Source: Spirilliplanes yamanashiensis (lineage in GTDB: Bacteria > Actinomycetota > Actinomycetes > Mycobacteriales > Micromonosporaceae). From it: a stretch of DNA of 64,000 nucleotides. The first letter of the stretch is position 1, and each line of letters starts with the position of its first letter. The stretch covers positions 1 through 64,000 of the forward strand of contig NZ_BOOY01000034.1 of the NCBI RefSeq assembly GCF_016863475.1. Direction: 5' to 3'. Below, piece by piece: positions 39,762 to 48,055 of the stretch. The position numbers and the translations under genes were made by a program. The notes below the pieces were generated by a model. The model worked only from the letters and a program-made list of their open reading frames with translations, was not told the origin of the DNA and did no database searches.

Positions 39762-40798
39762 CCGACCTGCACGTCGTCCTGCCGGGCGACGTCGACGACC
39801 CGGCGGCGCCCAGCGGCGGCAACCGCTACGACCGGGAGGTCTGCCGGCGCCTGACCGGCGCCGGGTGGGTGGTGCGCGAGCACGCCGTCGCGGGTTCCTG
39901 GCCGTTCCCGGACACGGGGACGCGCACCGCCCTGGCCGCCGCCCTGGCCGAGGTGCCCGACGGCGGGCTGGTGCTGCTCGACGGGCTGGCCGCCTGCGCC
40001 GCCCCGGACGTGGTGGCGCCGGAGGCGAAGCGGCTGCGCCCGGTGGTGCTCGTGCACCTGCCGCTGGGCGACGAGACCGGCCTGAGCCCGGCGGACGCCG
40101 CGCTGCTGACGGCCCGGGAGGCCGAGACCCTGCGCGCCGCGGCCGGGGTGGTCGCCACCAGCGCCGCGGCGGCCCGGCGGCTGGCGCAGCTGCACGGGCT
40201 CACCGGCGTGGCGGTGGCCGAGCCGGGGGTGGACCCGGCGCCGGCGGCGCAGCCGTCGCCCGGCGGGACGCGGCTGCTCTGCGTCGCCGCGGTCACCCCG
40301 CGCAAGGGTCACGACGTGCTGCTCGACGCGCTCGGCCGGCTCGGCGGGCTGGACTGGGAGTGCCGGTGCGTCGGCGCGGCGGCGTCGCCGTGGGCGCGGG
40401 AGCTGCGCGACCCCACCGGCCGGGTCGTCTTCGCCGGGCCGCGCACCGGGGCGGAGCTGGCCGCCGAGTACGCCGCCGCCGACCTGCTCGTGCTGCCCAG
40501 CCGCGCCGAGACGTACGGGATGGTCGTCACCGAGGCGCTGGCCCGGGCCGTGCCCGTGGTGGCGAGCGCCGCCGACGGCGTACCCGAGGCCCTGGGCATG
40601 GACCCGCGCGGCGCGCGACCGGGCCTGCTCGTGCCGCCCGGCGACCCGGCGGCGCTGACCGCGGCCCTGCGCCGCTGGCTCACCGAGCCGGACCTGCGGC
40701 GCGACCTGCGCGCCGCCGCGGCGGGCCGGCGCGCGACGCTGACCGGCTGGGACACCACCGCCCGGCGCATCACCGACATCCTCCAGGAGACCCGATGA
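39758..40798 (+). CDS. Glycosyltransferase, family 4 type
   Basis: 346 residues, GTG 39758. GT-B fold: donor domain signatures [17 protein letters not shown] and [24 protein letters not shown] (the E-x7-E motif) and [20 protein letters not shown]. The N-terminal acceptor domain begins [25 protein letters not shown]. It retains configuration and uses NDP- or GDP-sugars. It lies between the PTPS-like gene and a methyltransferase with 4-bp overlaps on both sides, so the pathway product is probably glycosylated. Confidence 0.9.
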   Translation: MTDLHVVLPGDVDDPAAPSGGNRYDREVCRRLTGAGWVVREHAVAGSWPFPDTGTRTALAAALAEVPDGGLVLLDGLAACAAPDVVAPEAKRLRPVVLVHLPLGDETGLSPADAALLTAREAETLRAAAGVVATSAAAARRLAQLHGLTGVAVAEPGVDPAPAAQPSPGGTRLLCVAAVTPRKGHDVLLDALGRLGGLDWECRCVGAAASPWARELRDPTGRVVFAGPRTGAELAAEYAAADLLVLPSRAETYGMVVTEALARAVPVVASAADGVPEALGMDPRGARPGLLVPPGDPAALTAALRRWLTEPDLRRDLRAAAAGRRATLTGWDTTARRITDILQETR

Positions 40799-41538
40799 GC
40801 TTCAGTCCCGAGTGGCTGGCCCTGCGCGAGCCCGCCGACGCCGACGCCCGCGCCGCCGACCTGGTCGACCTGCTCGACCTGCCCGCGGGCCCGCTGGAGA
40901 TCCACGACCTGGGCTGCGGCACCGGGTCGATGGCGCGCTGGCTCGCGCCGCGGCTGCCGGGCGACCAGCACTGGGTGCTGCACGACCGCGACCCGGTGCT
41001 GCTGGCGCACGCCGTCGCCGCCATGCCGCCCGGCGTCACCGCCACGGCCGCGCCCGGCGACCTGGCCGGCCTGACCGCCGCAGACCTGGCCGGGGCGTCG
41101 CTGGTCACCACGTCCGCGCTGCTCGACCTGCTCACCGAGCCGCAGGTCACCCGGCTCGCCGAGGCGTGCGCCGGGACGCCGGCGCTGCTCACGCTGTCCG
41201 TCGCCGGGCGGGTCACGTTCGACCCGGCCGACGAGCTGGACGCCGCGTTCGCCGACGCCTTCAACGCCCACCAGCGGCGCGGCGGCCTGCTCGGGCCCGA
41301 CGCGCCCGCGGCCGCCGCGGCCGCGTTCGAGAAGCAGGGCGCCGCGGTCGAGCTGCGGGCCACGCCGTGGCGGCTCGGGCCGGACCGCGCCGCGCTGGCC
41401 GCCGAGTGGCTGGCCGGGTGGGTCGGCGCCGCCGTCGAGGAGCGCCCCGACCTGCCCGGGCCGGCGTACCTGCAGCGGCGGCTCGCCGCCGGGTTCACCG
41501 CCGAGGTGCAGCACGTCGACCTGCTGGCCCGGACGTGA
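40795..41538 (+). CDS. SAM-dependent methyltransferase
   Basis: 247 residues, ATG 40795, overlapping the glycosyltransferase stop as ATGA. Class I Rossmann methyltransferase: SAM loop IHDLGCGTGSMARWL, acidic strand end WVLHDRDPVLL, and GASLVTTSALLDLLT as motif IV/post-I region. No membrane segment. Its coupling with the glycosyltransferase suggests it methylates the glycosylated intermediate or its aglycone. Confidence 0.87.
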   Translation: MSFSPEWLALREPADADARAADLVDLLDLPAGPLEIHDLGCGTGSMARWLAPRLPGDQHWVLHDRDPVLLAHAVAAMPPGVTATAAPGDLAGLTAADLAGASLVTTSALLDLLTEPQVTRLAEACAGTPALLTLSVAGRVTFDPADELDAAFADAFNAHQRRGGLLGPDAPAAAAAAFEKQGAAVELRATPWRLGPDRAALAAEWLAGWVGAAVEERPDLPGPAYLQRRLAAGFTAEVQHVDLLART

Positions 41539-41601
41539 AATGAACTCTCCGTCCCGCTGCGGCGTACTGCTCATCGGGTGTGTCGGGGAGAGGGGCAGTG
41601 C

Positions 41602-42627
41602 ATGCGGGAGTTCTGGCGCTGGGCGCGCCTGGCCGGCGGGGCGGCGATCGTGGTCGTGCTGCTGTGGCGGCTGGGCACCACGCCGTTCCTCGACGGTTTC
41701 CGGGTCATCGACGGCGGCACGGTGCTGGCGGCGGCCGGGATCGGCGCGCTGACCACCGTCGCCAGCGCCTGGCGCTGGCAGCTCGTCGGGCGGGCGCTGG
41801 GCATCCGGCTGCCGCTCGGCAAGGCGGTCGCCGACTACTACCAGGCGCTGTTCCTCAACGCCGCGCTGCCGGGCGGGGTGCTCGGCGACGTCGGCCGGGC
41901 CGTCGGCAACGGCCGGGAGACCGGCGACGTGGGCCGCGGGGTGCGCGCCGTCGTGCTGGAACGCGCCGCCGGGCAGCTGGCCCTCGTCGCGGTCGCCGGC
42001 GCGGTCCTGCTCACCGACCCGCTGTCGGTGCTGCCGCAGGCGCCGCTCGGCCCGGTGGCCGCCGGCGCCGCCGCGGGCGTCGCCCTGCTGCTCGGGCTGC
42101 GGCACCGCGCCCGGCGCGCCGGGCGGGCCACCCGCTGGGGCCGGGCCTGGGACACCGCCACCGGCGACGTGCGGCGCGCCCTGCTCGGGCCGCGCACCGG
42201 CCCGGGCGTGCTGCTCGCCTCGCTGGTCGTGCTCGCCGGGCACGTCGCCACGTTCGTCGTCGCCGCCCGCGCCGCCGGCTCCACCGCCGGCGTCACCCGG
42301 CTCGCGCCGCTCGCCCTGCTGGCGCTGCTGGCGATGGCCATCCCGCTGAACGTCGGCGGCTGGGGGCCGCGGGAGGGCGTCACCGCGTGGGCGTTCGCCG
42401 CCGCCGGCCTCGGCGCCGGCCTGGGACTCACCGTCGCCGTCGTGTACGGGCTGCTCGCGCTGGTCGCCAGCCTGCCGGGCGCGGCCGTGCTGGCGGCCCG
42501 CGCCGTCGCCCGCCGCCGCCCCGCCCCGGTGGCCCGGCCCGCGACCGCGCTGGTGGAGCACCTGCGGCCGCCGGTGCTCGCCTACGCGGGCGTCTCCGCC
42601 GGGATGAACCGATCCGACAGGGCGTAG
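41602..42627 (+). CDS. UPF0104 / LPG-synthase transmembrane-region protein
   Basis: 341 residues, ATG 41602 with GGGGAGAGGGG upstream. Seven or eight helices, with the family's QALFLNAALPGGVLGDVGRAV and VGGWGPREGVTAWAF segments. It lacks the cytosolic aminoacyl-transferase domain of MprF, so it is a transport or flipping module rather than a lysyl-PG synthase. It follows the methyltransferase by 63 bp and may export the product of the cluster. Its 3' end overlaps the convergent RibD-like gene by 46 bp. Confidence 0.87.
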   Translation: MREFWRWARLAGGAAIVVVLLWRLGTTPFLDGFRVIDGGTVLAAAGIGALTTVASAWRWQLVGRALGIRLPLGKAVADYYQALFLNAALPGGVLGDVGRAVGNGRETGDVGRGVRAVVLERAAGQLALVAVAGAVLLTDPLSVLPQAPLGPVAAGAAAGVALLLGLRHRARRAGRATRWGRAWDTATGDVRRALLGPRTGPGVLLASLVVLAGHVATFVVAARAAGSTAGVTRLAPLALLALLAMAIPLNVGGWGPREGVTAWAFAAAGLGAGLGLTVAVVYGLLALVASLPGAAVLAARAVARRRPAPVARPATALVEHLRPPVLAYAGVSAGMNRSDRA

Positions 42628-43286
42628 CGCAGCAGCACCACGTCGCCGATCTGACGGACCCCGGCCAGCGTCGCCCGGCGGCCCGCACACCACGGGAACG
42701 CGCCGTCACCCACGAACCGGGGCGCCCGCGAGTCCCCCACGAAGACGGGAGCGATCACCAGGTGCAGCTCGTCCACGAGACCGGCGGTGAGGAACTGGGT
42801 GAGCATCGACTGCCCGCCCTCGACCATCAGCCGCCGCACCCGACGGCCGTGCAGGTCGGCCAGCACGAACGCCAGGTCGACCGGGTCACCGGCGGCCACC
42901 ACCGTGGCCAGGTGCCCGAGCCGGTCGGCGGCCTTGTCCGCGGCCGGGTCGGCGCAGTAGACCAGCCGGGCCGCGTCGCCCTCGGTGAAGAACCGGGCGG
43001 CCGGGTCCAGGGCGGCCTCGCCCGTCACCGTGACCTTCGCCGGGTTCGGCGGCAGGCCCCGCGCGGCGCGGGCGTGCCGGCGCCGCGGCGAGCGCACCAG
43101 CAGCCGCGGGTTGTCCTGCCGCACGGTCTCGGCGCCGACGAGGATCGCGTCGCAGCCGGCGCGCTCGGCGTCGACCCGGTCGAAGTCCGCCTCGTTCGAC
43201 AGCAGCAGCCGCTCGTCGGCGGCGTCGTCGAGGTAACCGTCGATGGACATGCCGCAGCTGAGCAGGACGTACGGTCGGTCGGGCAC
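42582..43286 (-). CDS. RibD C-terminal-like reductase
   Basis: 234 residues, GTG 43286; a CAGAAT hexamer lies 7 nt upstream, so it is probably leaderless. DHFR-like RibD reductase domain: YVLLSCGMSIDGYLDD, CDAILVGAETVRQDNPRLLVR, RRLMVEGGQSMLTQFL and DELHLVIAPVFVG. No deaminase domain. It would reduce the ribosylamino-pyrimidine from GTP cyclohydrolase II, or a related compound, with NADPH. It is divergent from ribA by 98 bp. A house-keeping riboflavin role is possible, but the neighbours suggest a dedicated pathway. Confidence 0.88.
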   Translation of the reverse strand: MPDRPYVLLSCGMSIDGYLDDAADERLLLSNEADFDRVDAERAGCDAILVGAETVRQDNPRLLVRSPRRRHARAARGLPPNPAKVTVTGEAALDPAARFFTEGDAARLVYCADPAADKAADRLGHLATVVAAGDPVDLAFVLADLHGRRVRRLMVEGGQSMLTQFLTAGLVDELHLVIAPVFVGDSRAPRFVGDGAFPWCAGRRATLAGVRQIGDVVLLRYALSDRFIPAETPA

Positions 43287-43293
43287 CGCACCG

Positions 43294-43299
43294 ATTCTG
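43294..43299 (-). promoter_or_regulatory. -10 hexamer of a leaderless start
   Basis: CAGAAT on the minus strand, 7 nt before GTG 43286. Confidence 0.5.
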
Positions 43300-43384
43300 C
43301 CTCATCACGCAGCGGATGCCCCACCGACGAGCATCCCCAGGCAAGATCGGACACAGCGAACCCCGGAACCAGGAAGGGTGGATG

Positions 43385-44053
43385 ATGTACACCTCCAGCG
43401 AGCTCGGCCCGGTTCCACCCGCCGCCATCCGGACCCAGGTGACGGTCCCCCTCCGCTTCCCGGACGGGTACACCGCCGTCCCGCGGGTCTTCAGCTTCGA
43501 CGGCCTCGTCGACGGCCGCGAGCACATCGCGCTCGCGCTGGGCGACTGGGAGCGCGCCATCGACCGGTCGCTGGTCGGCGGCCCGGCCCCGCTGGTCCGC
43601 CCGCACAGCGAGTGCCTCACCGGCGACGTGTTCGGCTCCGAGCGCTGCGACTGCGGCCCGCAGCTGCGCGAGGCCGTCGAGCGCATCGCCGACGCCGGCG
43701 GCATCCTGCTCTACCTGCGTCAGGAGGGCCGCGGCATCGGCCTGTACGCCAAGCTCGACGCGTACGCGCTGCAGGACGGCGGCCTGGACACCTACGAGGC
43801 GAACCTGGCGCTCGGCCGCGGCGAGGACGAGCGCGACTACACGGTGGCGGCGCAGATGCTGACGGCGCTCGGCGTGGAACGGGTGGCGCTGCTCACCAAC
43901 AACCCGGACAAGACGGCCCAGCTGGAACGCCTGGGCATCAAGGTCGAGGAGCAGGTCCGCACTCGGCTGCACCTTTCGGAGGCGAACCTGCGCTACTTGA
44001 CGGCGAAGGCCGGCCGCAGCGCGCACACACTCGATCTGCCCCGCGTCGATTGA
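43385..44053 (+). CDS. ribA: GTP cyclohydrolase II
   Basis: 222 residues from ATG 43385 (GGAAGGG, 6-nt spacing; ATG 43382 adds one Met). Single-domain RibA without a DHBP synthase fusion. Zinc Cys residues in HSECLTGDVFGSERCDCG, the nucleophilic Arg region LRQEGRGIGLYAK, and the Tyr of LDAYALQD that is needed for complete opening and pyrophosphate/formate release. It converts GTP to 2,5-diamino-6-ribosylamino-pyrimidinone phosphate. A stand-alone copy beside the RibD-like reductase and the PTPS-like cluster, rather than in a riboflavin operon, suggests a paralogue for a secondary pathway. Confidence 0.92.
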   Translation: MYTSSELGPVPPAAIRTQVTVPLRFPDGYTAVPRVFSFDGLVDGREHIALALGDWERAIDRSLVGGPAPLVRPHSECLTGDVFGSERCDCGPQLREAVERIADAGGILLYLRQEGRGIGLYAKLDAYALQDGGLDTYEANLALGRGEDERDYTVAAQMLTALGVERVALLTNNPDKTAQLERLGIKVEEQVRTRLHLSEANLRYLTAKAGRSAHTLDLPRVD

Positions 44054-44059
44054 GCGGCC

Positions 44060-44065
44060 TAGACT
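44060..44065 (+). promoter_or_regulatory. -10 hexamer of a leaderless start
   Basis: TAGACT, 7 nt before ATG 44073. Confidence 0.65.
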
Positions 44066-44072
44066 GGCCCGC

Positions 44073-44894
44073 ATGGGCGTGAGCGGCGTGGTCGACGGCC
44101 CGGTGGCCGATCACGTGTGCTGGTCCTACGACGAGCCGGGCACGTTCGACGCGTTCGCCGAGGGGTTCCTCGCCGACGGCGTGGCCGCCGGGCACCAGGT
44201 GTGGTGCGTGGCGCCCGCCGGGGCGGTGCTCGCCGGGCGGCTGCGCGAGCGGTTCCCGGCCGAGATCCGCCGCGGGGCGGTGCGCGTCGTCGACCCCGCC
44301 GCCACCTACGTGCCGGCCGCCGGGCCGCACGAGCAGGTCCGGCTGTACGCCGACGCCACCGACGCGGCGCTCGCCGCCGGCTACGGCGGGCTGCGGGTGG
44401 CCGCCGACGTGACCGCGATGCTGCACGGCCCGGAGCAGGTGGCGGCGTTCGCGCGCTACGAGCACCACGCCGACCGGCTGGTGCGGGCGCGGCCGTTCTC
44501 GGCGGTGTGCGGCTACGACCGGCGCGCGCTCGGGGCGGCCGCGGTCGAGCGGATCGCCTGCCTGCACACCGCGTCGAACGTGGCGGGGCTGCCGTTCCGG
44601 CTGAGCGCGAGCGCGCCGGGCGGCGGGGCGGCCGAGCTGGCCGGCGAGGTCGACGCGGCGGGCCGCGAGCTGTTCGCCGACGCGCTGGAGCTGGCCGACC
44701 TGCGGCCCACCGGCGGCGAGCTGGTGCTCGACGCGGCCGGGCTGCGGTTCGCCGACCACCGGGCGCTGCTGCTGCTGGACGCGTACGCCCGCGAGCGCGC
44801 CGCCGTGCTGGTGCTGCGCGGCGCGGCCGGCGCCACCGCGCACGTCGCCGCGCTGCTCGGCCTGGCCGCGGTGCGGGTGGAGGGGGCGCGGTGA
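44073..44894 (+). CDS. MEDS-domain protein with STAS-like C-terminus
   Basis: 273 residues, leaderless ATG. Residues about 10-165 match the MEDS (DcmR-type) sensory domain: DHVCWSYDEPGTFDAFAEGFLADGVAAGHQVWCV, VRLYADATDAALAAGYGGLRVAADV. Residues about 185-273 look like a STAS-type domain (LFADALELADLRPTGGELVLDAAGLRFADHRALLLLDAYA), as in anti-sigma-factor antagonists. It overlaps the following MEDS-HATPase gene as GTGA, so the two make a likely antagonist/anti-sigma pair. Confidence 0.82.
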   Translation: MGVSGVVDGPVADHVCWSYDEPGTFDAFAEGFLADGVAAGHQVWCVAPAGAVLAGRLRERFPAEIRRGAVRVVDPAATYVPAAGPHEQVRLYADATDAALAAGYGGLRVAADVTAMLHGPEQVAAFARYEHHADRLVRARPFSAVCGYDRRALGAAAVERIACLHTASNVAGLPFRLSASAPGGGAAELAGEVDAAGRELFADALELADLRPTGGELVLDAAGLRFADHRALLLLDAYARERAAVLVLRGAAGATAHVAALLGLAAVRVEGAR

Positions 44895-45856
44895 GGACCG
44901 GAGCGGCCGCCGGGCGCACCGGCTACTTCCACGAGGCGCTGCTGTACGGCTCCGACGACGAGTTCCTCGCCGTGGCGGTGCCGTTCCTGGTGGGCGGGGC
45001 CGAGGCCGGCGAGCCGACCGTCGTGGCGCTGGGCGAGCGCACCGCCGGCCTGGTGCGCGCCGAACTGCCCGCCGGGGCGGACGTGGCGTTCCTGGGCGGC
45101 GGCGACACGTACGCCCGGCCCGCCGCCGCGATCCGCACCTACCGGGAGCTGCTGGCGCGACTCACCGCGGGCGGCGCGGGGCAGGTCCGCATCATCGGCG
45201 AGCTGCAGCGCGTGCACATGGGCTCGACGTGGGACTGGTGGGCCCGCTACGAGGCCGCGATCAACCGGGCGTTCGACGACTGGCCGCTGTGGAGCATGTG
45301 CGCCTACGACACCCGGGTGGCCTCCCCCGCCGTCGTCGGCGAGGTGCTGCGCACGCACCCGTTCGTGGCGTGCCCCGACGGCAGCCACCGGCCCAGCCCG
45401 GCGTTCGTCGAGCCGGCCGCATACCTGGCGCACCCGCCGGACGCCACGCCGGACCCGCTGGAGCGCACCGCCCCGGCGGTCAGCATCACCGACCCCACCG
45501 CGGCGCAGGCGCGCGCGGCCGCGGCGGCGGTCGCCGGCCCGCTGCTGGGCGGGCCGGACGCCGACGGGCTCGTCATCGCGGTCAGCGAGCTGGTCACCAA
45601 CGCCCACCGGCACGGCGCCCCGCCCGTGCGGCTCGACGTGTGGGCCGCCGCGGACCGGGTGGTCGCGACCGTCCGCGACGGCGGCGCCGGGCCCGCCGAC
45701 CCGTACGCCGGCCTGCTGCCCGCGGGCGACGGCACCGGCACCGGCGGGCTGGGCCTGTGGATCGCGTTCCAGTCGTGCAACCACGTCGCCCTGCGCCGCG
45801 AGCCGGGCGCGTTCACCGTCCGCCTGACGGCAGGCAACGCCTGCCTGCCGGACTGA
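44891..45856 (+). CDS. MEDS-domain anti-sigma-factor kinase-like protein
   Basis: 321 residues, GTG 44891. MEDS domain at about 10-180 (YFHEALLYGSDDEFLAVAVPFLVGG, RIIGELQRVHMGSTWDWWARYEAAIN). The C-terminus is an RsbW-like HATPase: LVIAVSELVTNAHRHGAPPVRL (N box), VRDGGAGPADPY (G1) and GTGGLGLWIAFQSCNHV (G2). It probably binds a sigma factor and phosphorylates the STAS partner, with the MEDS domain sensing an unknown small molecule. No sigma gene is adjacent. Confidence 0.87.
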   Translation: MRTGAAAGRTGYFHEALLYGSDDEFLAVAVPFLVGGAEAGEPTVVALGERTAGLVRAELPAGADVAFLGGGDTYARPAAAIRTYRELLARLTAGGAGQVRIIGELQRVHMGSTWDWWARYEAAINRAFDDWPLWSMCAYDTRVASPAVVGEVLRTHPFVACPDGSHRPSPAFVEPAAYLAHPPDATPDPLERTAPAVSITDPTAAQARAAAAAVAGPLLGGPDADGLVIAVSELVTNAHRHGAPPVRLDVWAAADRVVATVRDGGAGPADPYAGLLPAGDGTGTGGLGLWIAFQSCNHVALRREPGAFTVRLTAGNACLPD

Positions 45857-45877
45857 CACCCGCGCGGGGCGGGCCCG

Positions 45878-45970
45878 TCAGCGGTGCCGGCGCGGCCCCG
45901 ACATCAGGGCGACGGAACTGATGAGCGCGGCCACCAGGAACAGGGCCGTCAGCAGGATGGTGGTCAGCAT
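45878..45970 (-). CDS. 30-residue membrane microprotein
   Basis: MLTTILLTALFLVAALISSV, then ALMSGPRRHR. One hydrophobic helix (about residues 4-23) with a basic C-terminus, giving C-in topology. The start ATG 45970 has an excellent GAGGAGG with 8-nt spacing, which is the main evidence that it is translated. It lies in the 382-bp gap between the MEDS-HATPase gene and the TerC riboswitch, divergent from TerC. Family unknown; small single-span proteins often modulate a transporter or sensor. Confidence 0.55.
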   Translation of the reverse strand: MLTTILLTALFLVAALISSVALMSGPRRHR

Positions 45971-46094
45971 CGTGGGCGCCTCCTCGGCCGCGACGGTGCG
46001 GGCTGGGGTCCGTTCCAGCGTCCGCCCGGGCGCCGGCCGGCGTCAACGATCGTCGAACTTTCCCAGGAAGCACCCAGGATCACCTCATACTGTT

Positions 46095-46214
46095 CTCACG
46101 GAGGGGAGTACCTCGCAAAGATCGCGCCGGTCAGTACGAGTCCTCAGGCGGGACTCCCGGGCGGTCGCCCGCGGCAGGCCACACGTGCCCCGCGGGTGAG
46201 GGAGACCTCGGACG
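46095..46214 (+). ncRNA. Candidate yybP-ykoY manganese riboswitch
   Basis: The leader of the TerC gene contains GGAGGGGAGTACC (46100-46112) and, about 90 nt later, GAGGGAGACCTCGG (46199-46212). These match the two conserved loops of the yybP-ykoY class, with GG(A/G)G and CCTC able to close the basal stem. Nested hairpins fill the space between (for example around 46160-46195). TerC/Alx proteins are classical targets of this manganese-sensing RNA. The remaining 20 bp carry the TerC SD (GAGGAGG). A covariance search was not possible here. Confidence 0.72.
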
Positions 46215-46238
46215 GTTCAGTGCGTTCGAGGAGGCCCC

Positions 46239-47309
46239 ATGCCCGCCGATGTGATGCTCGCTGCCCCGATCGAGTCGATCGGGTCCCCACAGCTGTGGAC
46301 GGTGACGGTCGCCGTCCTGCTCGGGCTGCTGGCCCTGGACTTCGCGATCACCCGCCGCCCGCACGACGTGCCGATGCGCGAGGCGGTCGGCTGGACGGTG
46401 TTCTACCTGGCCCTGCCGGTCGCGTTCGGGTTCCTGGTGTGGTGGCTGTACGGCAGCGGGCCGTCGGTCGAGTTCTTCACCGGCTGGGTGGTGGAGAAGT
46501 CGCTGTCGGTGGACAACCTGTTCGTCTTCATGCTGCTGCTGGCGGCGTTCGCGGTGCCGCCGCAGCTGGCCCAGCGGGTGCTGCTGTACGGCATCGTCGG
46601 CGCGCTGGTGCTGCGGGCCATCTTCATCGCCGCCGGGGCGGCCGTCATCAGCGCCGGCTCGTGGGCGTTCCTGCTGTTCGGCGGAATCCTGCTGGTGACC
46701 GCGGTGAAGGTGCTGCGCGACGCCGCGAAGGGCCACGAGCACGAGGTGGCGATCGACAGCATGCGCAGCGTCCGGCTGCTGCGCCGGCTGATGCCGGTGA
46801 CCACCGAGTACCACGGCTCGAAGCTGACGGTCCGGGAGGCGGGCCGCCGGGCGCTGACCCCGGTGGCGCTCGTGGTGGTCGCCGTGTTCATGACGGACGT
46901 GGTGTTCGCGGTCGACTCGGTGCCCGCCGTCTACGGCGTGACCTCCGACCCGTACATCGTGTTCGCGACCAACGCGTTCGCCCTGCTCGGTCTGCGGGCC
47001 CTGTACTTCGTGCTGCGCAACGCGCTGAGCAAGCTGCGCCACCTCAACCACGGCCTGGGCATCATTTTGGCGTTCATCGGCGTGAAGCTGGTGCTGCACT
47101 GGGCGCACACGGTGTGGGCGTGGGTGCCGGACGTGCCGACCCCGCTGTCGCTGGTGGTCATCCTGGCGGTGCTGGGCACGGTCACGGCGACGAGCCTGCT
47201 GGCGAACCGCCGCGACGACCGCGCGGCCGTCGCGGCGGCGGCCGCCACCGGCGGGACGGGCGCGGGCGAGACGGACGCGGACGACCGCGAGGACGTCCGC
47301 GTCGGCTGA
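46239..47309 (+). CDS. TerC/Alx-family membrane protein
   Basis: 356 residues, ATG 46239. Eight or nine helices with the family motifs: FFTGWVVEKSLSVDNLFVF (acidic residue in a helix), VFMTDVVFAVDSVPAVYGVT and FATNAFALLGLRALYF. The Asp/Glu/Asn within helices are thought to bind divalent metal; characterised members export manganese. The C-terminus is a charged tail. A yybP-ykoY-like RNA precedes the gene, so expression should rise with Mn2+. It ends at a strong bidirectional terminator. Confidence 0.95.
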   Translation: MPADVMLAAPIESIGSPQLWTVTVAVLLGLLALDFAITRRPHDVPMREAVGWTVFYLALPVAFGFLVWWLYGSGPSVEFFTGWVVEKSLSVDNLFVFMLLLAAFAVPPQLAQRVLLYGIVGALVLRAIFIAAGAAVISAGSWAFLLFGGILLVTAVKVLRDAAKGHEHEVAIDSMRSVRLLRRLMPVTTEYHGSKLTVREAGRRALTPVALVVVAVFMTDVVFAVDSVPAVYGVTSDPYIVFATNAFALLGLRALYFVLRNALSKLRHLNHGLGIILAFIGVKLVLHWAHTVWAWVPDVPTPLSLVVILAVLGTVTATSLLANRRDDRAAVAAAAATGGTGAGETDADDREDVRVG

Positions 47310-47314
47310 CCGCC

Positions 47315-47360
47315 CGGCCGCCACGTCCCGGGAATCCAGGGCCCCGGGGCGTGGCGGCCG
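47315..47360. terminator. Bidirectional hairpin terminator
   Basis: 18-bp arms (47315-47332 / 47343-47360, one T-G pair), 10-nt loop, between the convergent TerC and RICIN genes. Confidence 0.8.
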
Positions 47361-47364
47361 TGGC

Positions 47365-47937
47365 TCAGCTCGCCGGCAGGAACCGGAACTGCTGGTGGTT
47401 GAGCCCGGCGCCGGTGACCGCGTCCAGCACGACGGGCGCGCCCGGGTACGTGAAGCCGTAGAACGCGCCGGCCGCCTTGCCGGTGGCGTGCCGGGGCCGC
47501 AGGGTGACGTAGCCGGACCCGGCGTCGGTCACCGTCCACTGCTGCGCGAAGCCGCCGCCGCAGGTGTTCTGCACGAGCGGGGTGTGCGCGGTGGTGCCGC
47601 CGGACAGCGCCTCCAGGCACAGGCCGCTGACCCGGTTGACGATCCGGTGGTGGCCGTCCAGCGGGGAGAACGCCCAGTGCGACGGCCGGTACGCGGTGTC
47701 GCCGGTGGTGCGCCCCTGCACGATCGGCTGCCGGACGGCGGCGGACGCCATGGCGACCTCCAGCCGCCCGCCCGCGCCGGACGCGATCTGCGTGTAGCCG
47801 GCGGGGGGCGTGACGGCCGCGGCGGCGACCGGTGCGGCGGCGGCCGGAGCGGTGCCGGCGGCGGCCGCGGCGGCCGCGGCGGCCAGGCCGGTGAGGCCGG
47901 TCAGGACGGTGGCGAGGCGGCGGGTGTGACGGAACAC
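47365..47937 (-). CDS. Secreted RICIN lectin-domain protein
   Basis: 190 residues, GTG 47937. An Ala-rich signal peptide (about 1-40) leads to one degenerate RICIN beta-trefoil: YTQIASGAGGRLEVAMASAAVRQ, HHRIVNRVSGLCLEALSGG, NTCGGGFAQQWTVTD, and LNHQQFRFLPAS. Two Cys probably form a disulphide. No catalytic domain, so it is a stand-alone carbohydrate-binding protein, unlike the other RICIN proteins in this window which carry enzymes. Confidence 0.83.
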   Translation of the reverse strand: MFRHTRRLATVLTGLTGLAAAAAAAAAGTAPAAAAPVAAAAVTPPAGYTQIASGAGGRLEVAMASAAVRQPIVQGRTTGDTAYRPSHWAFSPLDGHHRIVNRVSGLCLEALSGGTTAHTPLVQNTCGGGFAQQWTVTDAGSGYVTLRPRHATGKAAGAFYGFTYPGAPVVLDAVTGAGLNHQQFRFLPAS

Positions 47938-48055
47938 AGTGGATCCCTCTCTCACGGTGCGGTCCCGGGCGTCTCCCGGGTGCCGGTACACCGTCGCGCG
48001 GGCCGCGTGCAGCCGGCCGCCGTCCCGCGTGCGGCCCGCGTGCGGCGGGCCGCCG

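Noticed and set aside
41602-42627. MprF-type lysylphosphatidylglycerol synthase
   Set aside because: Only the membrane part is present; the aminoacyl-transferase domain is missing, so the synthase name would mislead.
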